From contig CALKYI010000448.1 in NCBI GenBank assembly GCA_938003665.1, forward strand, positions 1 through 7,722: a DNA stretch of 7,722 nucleotides, read 5' to 3'. A model generated the notes under the pieces. That model was given only the letters and a program-made list of their open reading frames with translations. It was not told the origin of the DNA and made no database searches. Origin of the DNA: an uncultured Flavobacteriales bacterium (GTDB lineage: Bacteria; Bacteroidota; Bacteroidia; Flavobacteriales_D; Sanyastnellaceae). Positions within the stretch are counted from its first letter, which is position 1; each line of letters opens with the position of its first letter. Below, piece by piece: positions 7,255-7,722 of this stretch. The position numbers and the translations under genes were made by a program.

Positions 7255-7327
7255 TACGCTCTAAAACGCGGACGAAGAGCCGCTTGTGACCGACACGTTT
7301 TGAACCAACGCCCCAACCCCCTTCCGG

Positions 7328-7722
7328 ATGTGGAATAAGATTGCCGGAGTCTTGATTCGCCAGCGAATCCTGTGGATGTTGGTGTTGGGGATCGGCACCT
7401 TGTACGTGGGGTCGCACATTCCGAACGTCCGGCTCCAGTACCAGTTTGGCGGGTTGTTGCCCGCGACAGATTCGACCGCCATCGCTTACGAGGAGTTCAA
7501 GTCGGTGTTTGGAACGGAGGGCAATGTCATGGTCATCGGAAGCGAACTGGAGCCCCTCCAGTCAGCAGAAGGGCTAGCGGCTTGGGATCAACTGGCTCAC
7601 TCCATTCGAACCATGGAGGTGCGGCGGGATACGACGGATGACGGGGTGGACAACCCGGTGCCGGTGCCATTGATCGACAGTGTGTTTTGCATGACGGCAG
7701 CGTTCGATGTCGTCAAAGACAC
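7328..7722 (+). CDS. RND/MMPL-family membrane transporter, N-terminal part (runs off right edge)
   Basis: Proteins of this type are large inner-membrane exporters of lipids or other hydrophobic compounds, driven by the proton gradient. The 131 complete codons have no stop. They encode a short basic N-terminus, one hydrophobic helix (about residues 13-29), and then the start of a periplasmic domain with QYQFGGLLPATDST (37-50) and FGTEGNVMVIGSE (61-73). This matches the opening of Bacteroidota MMPL/RND permeases, where a first helix is followed by a D/P-rich stretch and an FG-(D/E)-GN block. The ATG at 7328 is the first one after an in-frame TGA about 24 nt upstream and places the helix correctly; no Shine-Dalgarno is present. 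It is divergent from lpd and not part of that operon. The substrate cannot be told, and the diagnostic later helices lie outside the window. A SecDF-like or hopanoid-exporter relative remains possible. Confidence 0.8.
   Translation, partial: MWNKIAGVLIRQRILWMLVLGIGTLYVGSHIPNVRLQYQFGGLLPATDSTAIAYEEFKSVFGTEGNVMVIGSELEPLQSAEGLAAWDQLAHSIRTMEVRRDTTDDGVDNPVPVPLIDSVFCMTAAFDVVKD

Larger units (their letters stand above)
7188..7327. other. Divergent intergenic region between lpd and the exporter gene
   Basis: These 140 bp separate two divergently transcribed genes and must hold the control signals of both unless lpd is transcribed from within the exporter gene. I see an exact TAnnTTTG element toward lpd and a weaker one toward the exporter. 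I find no clear operator-like inverted repeat, riboswitch or small RNA. The part nearest the exporter start (7305-7324) is rich in C. Confidence 0.55.

Noticed and set aside
7188..7316. N-terminal extension of lpd to a TTG at 7316 (510 residues in total)
   Set aside because: The extra 43 residues precede the canonical FAD-binding N-terminus, look unlike the family and would run through the exact TAnnTTTG element. The ATG at 7187 is the natural start.

Overview
The window reads as a conserved chromosomal stretch from a member of the Bacteroidota with fairly high GC (roughly 55-58% by eye, not counted). Three things support this. The protein sequences have a Bacteroidota flavour, especially the lipoamide dehydrogenase, the DsbD C-terminal domain and the RND/MMPL N-terminus. 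The starts lack convincing Shine-Dalgarno sequences. An exact TAnnTTTG promoter element, typical of this phylum, lies just ahead of lpd. The order or family cannot be fixed from the sequence alone. There are no mobile elements, tRNAs, rRNAs, CRISPR arrays or phage genes, and coding is dense on one strand.

Layout, read along the minus strand from the right: lpd (dihydrolipoyl dehydrogenase, 7187-5784), pabB (aminodeoxychorismate synthase component I, 5770-4484), tilS (tRNA-Ile lysidine synthase, 4494-3523), a YhhQ-family queuosine-precursor transporter (3517-2819), dsbD (2760-286) and the start of gmhA (215 to the left edge). lpd to pabB is a 13-nt gap, pabB and tilS overlap by 11 nt, and tilS to yhhQ is 5 nt (or a 4-nt overlap if a TTG start is used). 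This looks like one transcription unit. The 58-nt and 70-nt gaps around dsbD may or may not carry their own signals. On the plus strand, divergent from lpd across a 140-bp intergenic region, begins an RND/MMPL-type membrane exporter that runs off the right edge (7328-7722).

The genes are mostly housekeeping and do not form one pathway: oxidative decarboxylation (Lpd), folate precursor synthesis (PabB), tRNA wobble-base chemistry (TilS, and indirectly the queuosine-precursor transporter), periplasmic thiol chemistry (DsbD) and heptose synthesis for the outer envelope (GmhA). TilS and the transporter both bear on anticodon position 34 and sit in the most tightly coupled part of the run.

I see no undescribed system of the defence, mobile or biosynthetic kind. 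The most unusual item is DsbD, which has two tandem copies of its periplasmic N-terminal domain. Each copy carries six cysteines at nearly identical spacing, more than the single redox pair known from the E. coli domain. Secondary points are a short TilS without the C-terminal domain, a probable leaderless lpd transcript, and the tight gene coupling.
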